Assembly (NCBI GenBank): GCA_963665005.2
Contig: CAXXTQ010000001.1
Coordinates: 2,170,001 to 2,234,000, forward strand
Reading direction: 5' to 3'
DNA: 64,000 nt
From: G963665005 sp963665005
GTDB lineage: Bacteria > Bacillota > Clostridia > Christensenellales > SZUA-584
Shown: positions 61,831-64,000 of the stretch, in pieces
How positions within the stretch are numbered: position 1 is the stretch's first letter
Layout: every line of letters starts with the position of its first letter
Notes under the pieces: model-generated
The model's input: only the letters and a program-made list of their open reading frames with translations
Database searches by the model: none
Told to the model about the DNA's origin: nothing
Made by a program: the position numbers and the translations under genes

Positions 61831-62021
61831 CTCAATATGATATTACTTCGTTGTTTTTTCTGGAATTCCTTCTATTAAATCAATAAAAATAATAAAAAAA
61901 TTGCAATATGTTTTGGAAGAATTTTAAAATACAATATATGGTAGAGAATGAATTTTTGTGCGAATTTATGTTCTTATTTTTGCTGTTTTCTGAACATCAA
62001 ATTAACTTTGGCGAAAAACGC
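61831..62021. other. AT-rich spacer upstream of mraZ
   Basis: The 365-bp gene-free gap (61716-62080) contains the MraZ repeats, this AT-rich part and the next gene's terminator. TTGATT and CATATT-like boxes are seen but no well-spaced promoter. No open frame with ribosome site was found. Confidence 0.5.
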
Positions 62022-62052
62022 AAAAAAAATACCGCACCTGTAAGATGCGGCA
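62022..62052 (-). terminator. Terminator after the DUF4956 gene
   Basis: On the minus strand CCGCA and TGCGG form a short stem (62046-62050 and 62032-62036) extended by A/T pairs, followed by TATTTTTTTT. It lies about 30 nt after the stop. Confidence 0.7.
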
Positions 62053-62080
62053 ATTAGATTTTTTAATTATAAGCTTAATA

Positions 62081-62752
62081 TTAAGAGACCATATCGCCTT
62101 TATAGCTTATGAGCGAAGCGTCGTGTACTCCGGGTATCGCTGAAAATGCGTCTATCATGCCTGCTTCGCTTTCTCGGATATTCATTTCTATAGTTAGCTC
62201 AATAGTCCCCTGAGATACTATCTTGGATTTTAATTTGCCCTGCGGCATTTTGCGCAGTATAGACTGTACTTCTTTTTTGCACTCTTCTTCAAAGCGTATT
62301 ACGAGCACGAACGGAAAGTTATTTTTCGATTTAAACAAATTCCACACTAAGAGGAATGCCCCTATCGCCAAAGATCCAAGCAGCGCAACGGTATAAAGAC
62401 GTGCGCCAAGCGTTATGCCTGCCGCAATAGACCAGAACATGAATATGGTGTCCATGGGGTCTTTTACCGCCGTTCTAAACCTTACGATAGACAACGCGCC
62501 GACCATGCCGAGCGAAAGCATAAAGTTGTTTGTGATAGGCAGTATAACCATCGCCGTAACCATTGAAAGCATTACAAGAGAAGTCCCAAAGCTTTTTACA
62601 AAAACCACACCGTTAAAAGTACGCTTATATATAAAATACACAAACATACCGATAATAAACGCCAGAGCCAGCGTTATTATAACATCGATAATATCGATTT
62701 CCCCCAAAAGCTGAAAATTCTCCAGCACACTCTTTTTTACTATATCGTTCAT
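62081..62752 (-). CDS. DUF4956-family membrane protein
   Basis: The 223-residue protein has four or five membrane segments in residues 20-145 (including IVRFRTAVKDPMDTIFMFWSIAAG, core RFRTAVKDPMDTIF, a conserved element of the DUF4956 family) and a soluble alpha/beta C-terminal domain (about 150-223). DUF4956 genes commonly sit next to VTC-domain genes, as here. The function is unknown; a role in polyphosphate export or handling is a guess. ATG follows AGGAGGAT. Confidence 0.85.
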   Translation of the reverse strand: MNDIVKKSVLENFQLLGEIDIIDVIITLALAFIIGMFVYFIYKRTFNGVVFVKSFGTSLVMLSMVTAMVILPITNNFMLSLGMVGALSIVRFRTAVKDPMDTIFMFWSIAAGITLGARLYTVALLGSLAIGAFLLVWNLFKSKNNFPFVLVIRFEEECKKEVQSILRKMPQGKLKSKIVSQGTIELTIEMNIRESEAGMIDAFSAIPGVHDASLISYKGDMVS

Positions 62753-62761
62753 AAAATCCTC

Positions 62762-64000
62762 CTAGTCAAACTTTCTGCATATTACATATTTTGAAATCGC
62801 GCCTCTGTCCGACGCGTTTATACCGTTTAGCACACATTTTATATGATGAGGCAGATACCCGTTGAACTTTACCTCTAAAACCATAATTCCGTTATCGTAC
62901 ATAGGCATTACGGGCACTTTTTCGTCAAATATATCTTTAAGAGTAAGTGAGCCTTTTAAGTCTTTGTCAAAAGTTATTCTCACGTTTTCAAAAGGCGACA
63001 CATACGCCTCTCTCGTATAATCTACAAGAACTCTGGGGCTTAGCTGCCTTGTCCTTAGCTGAAGAAAGATTTCCCGCGCAAAATTCTCTTTTCTGCCCAA
63101 AAGAAAATCATAATCCCCAGCGACAATTTTCTCGTATTCACCGCGAGAAAGCAGTATGCCTTTTTTCGCTATGAACTGCCCTTTTTTTATTTTCTTTTCA
63201 AAACGTATAACATCGTCACTGAAGTTATAAATCCTAATCCTGTATTTATACCTGTCGTCGCTTCCCGCAACTTTATCTTTAAGAGCGCTGTCGTCCATAT
63301 CATCAAAATATAAACTGCGTATATGGTAAGAGTTATTGCTTTGCGAATAAGCGTCGGGCGACATCATTGCTTTAAGCGCATTTCGCAAAATTATGTAATC
63401 ACGATAGTTAATATAATACTTTAATTCGTGCCGAAAAGAAAGAGCTTTACTCTCCTGTATGGCCTGCACTCCTAAAAAAGGTTTTTCTTTTACGGCTTTT
63501 TGACGCACGTTATCATTGTACGGCATCGCTTCCTGCATTTGTCTTGGCCTTGCGGGCTTCTGCACTTGCATTGACTGCTGTGCCTGCTGCCTTATTTCTG
63601 GTATCGGGCTTTGCAGTTCCGCTTGTGTATTTACCGGCTGTGTTTTTACGGCATCGTATTCTTTGGGCATTCTCACTTTTGTTTTTGCGCGCGTTTTTTG
63701 CGCGAATATATCAAGCTCGCTTTTCTCGCCGCTTCTATTTGTTCTCTTAGAGCGCTCCTGATATCCGGCAGCCATCTGCTTCGCTTGCTTTACCGCCGAT
63801 TTCTGAGTTTTTCGACTGCGCCTCGACATTCTTGTTTCGGGCTGTATGCCCGACTGCAAAGTGTGTCTTAAATCTTCTCTTTTTTTCTCTTGGCTAGAAT
63901 CGTATGAGCTTTTTCGGGAGCTCGAAACTCCTGCGTTTTTTTGACGCACAAGCGGTTTTTCTCTGTTTAGTTTTTTAAAGATATCATCCGAATTTCTTCG
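62762..64000 (-). CDS. VTC-domain protein with long polybasic N-terminus, cut by window edge
   Basis: The frame has no stop up to base 64000 on the minus strand, so the N-terminus is outside; a GTG at 63949 is only an internal codon. The visible part is 413 codons. The N-terminal half is Lys/Arg/Gln-rich and disordered. The VTC (triphosphate tunnel) domain spans the C-terminal 230 residues: FRHELKYYIN, HIRSLYFDD, YKYRIRIYN, FEKKIKKGQFIAKK, SPRVLVDYTREAY and MVLEVKFNGYLP. VTC domains in eukaryotes make polyphosphate; bacterial ones are often beside DUF4956 and CotH genes. Activity is inferred. Confidence 0.88.
   Translation of the reverse strand, partial: RRNSDDIFKKLNREKPLVRQKNAGVSSSRKSSYDSSQEKKREDLRHTLQSGIQPETRMSRRSRKTQKSAVKQAKQMAAGYQERSKRTNRSGEKSELDIFAQKTRAKTKVRMPKEYDAVKTQPVNTQAELQSPIPEIRQQAQQSMQVQKPARPRQMQEAMPYNDNVRQKAVKEKPFLGVQAIQESKALSFRHELKYYINYRDYIILRNALKAMMSPDAYSQSNNSYHIRSLYFDDMDDSALKDKVAGSDDRYKYRIRIYNFSDDVIRFEKKIKKGQFIAKKGILLSRGEYEKIVAGDYDFLLGRKENFAREIFLQLRTRQLSPRVLVDYTREAYVSPFENVRITFDKDLKGSLTLKDIFDEKVPVMPMYDNGIMVLEVKFNGYLPHHIKCVLNGINASDRGAISKYVICRKFD

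Noticed and set aside
63901..63949. GTG at 63949 as the VTC gene start
   Set aside because: The frame remains open without a stop to base 64000 and no ribosome site precedes the GTG, so the gene continues outside.
1..64000. CRISPR arrays, insertion sequences, prophage, rRNA or tRNA genes
   Set aside because: No regularly spaced repeats, transposase or integrase frames, or tRNA-like cloverleaf sequences were recognised; a covariance-model search would be needed to exclude small RNAs.

Overview
The window is about 64 kb of moderately AT-rich chromosome from a motile, endospore-forming Clostridia-type Firmicute. Sporulation is indicated by spoIVA, cwlD and a SpoVD-like PBP with two PASTA domains. 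Motility is shown by a large fla/che cluster with CheC and CheD. The low-GC Gram-positive stress operon ctsR-mcsA-mcsB-clpC is present. MurE carries the DNPRSEDP motif for meso-diaminopimelate and lysA lies in the same window, so the peptidoglycan is probably of the meso-DAP type. I cannot name a species. Strong ribosome sites and several TTG starts (fliQ, cheA, fabH, cysS, ftsQ, murE, mraZ) are typical of Firmicutes.

Region 1 (1-24.4 kb) is flagella and chemotaxis. A long minus-strand series runs from a YlqG-like gene at 19458 down to flhG, which is cut by the window edge: ylqG-ylqH, a Cys/His hydrolase-like gene, fliD-fliS-flgN-like-yaaR, cheW-mcp-cheR-cheB, a lytic transglycosylase, flgB-flgC-fliE, fliO-P-Q-R-flhB-A-flhF-flhG. 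The usual fliF-to-fliY block (MS ring, C ring, ATPase, hook) is absent between fliE and fliO. Divergent plus-strand genes cheC-cheD-cheY-cheA-HD-GYP end at a clear terminator. Sigma-D/sigma-28-like promoters are readable before the transglycosylase, before fliD and in the divergent region.

Region 2 (24.4-34.9 kb) holds a lone lipoprotein with a DJ-1/PfpI domain, then a complete type II fatty acid synthesis operon on the minus strand (accB-C-D-A, fabH, acpP, fabK, fabD, fabG, fabF, fabZ). The operon has a good housekeeping promoter and a hairpin terminator. A 15-codon ORF with a ribosome site lies upstream of it.

Region 3 (34.9-48 kb), all minus strand, holds spoIVA, lysA, a TRIC-family membrane protein, ctsR-mcsA-mcsB-clpC with a CtsR operator, cwlD, tsaD, a TIGR01906-like membrane protein, a gcvH-like gene, a small membrane protein and cysS.

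Region 4 (48-61.8 kb) is the division and cell wall (dcw) cluster on the minus strand: mraZ, rsmH, ftsL, a SpoVD/PBP2B-type gene, murE, mraY, murD, ftsW, murA, ftsQ/divIB, ftsA, ftsZ. murF and murG are missing from their usual positions. A five-unit, 10-bp-spaced MraZ operator precedes mraZ.

Region 5 (62-64 kb) holds a DUF4956 membrane protein and a VTC-domain protein with a long polybasic N-terminal region that runs off the window.

No rRNA, tRNA, CRISPR array, insertion sequence or prophage was seen. The most unusual items are the DJ-1/PfpI lipoprotein with its palindromic leader, the flagellar Cys/His hydrolase-like protein, the gap in the flagellar locus, the missing murF/murG, the Arg/Thr/Pro-rich FtsL tail and the polybasic VTC protein.
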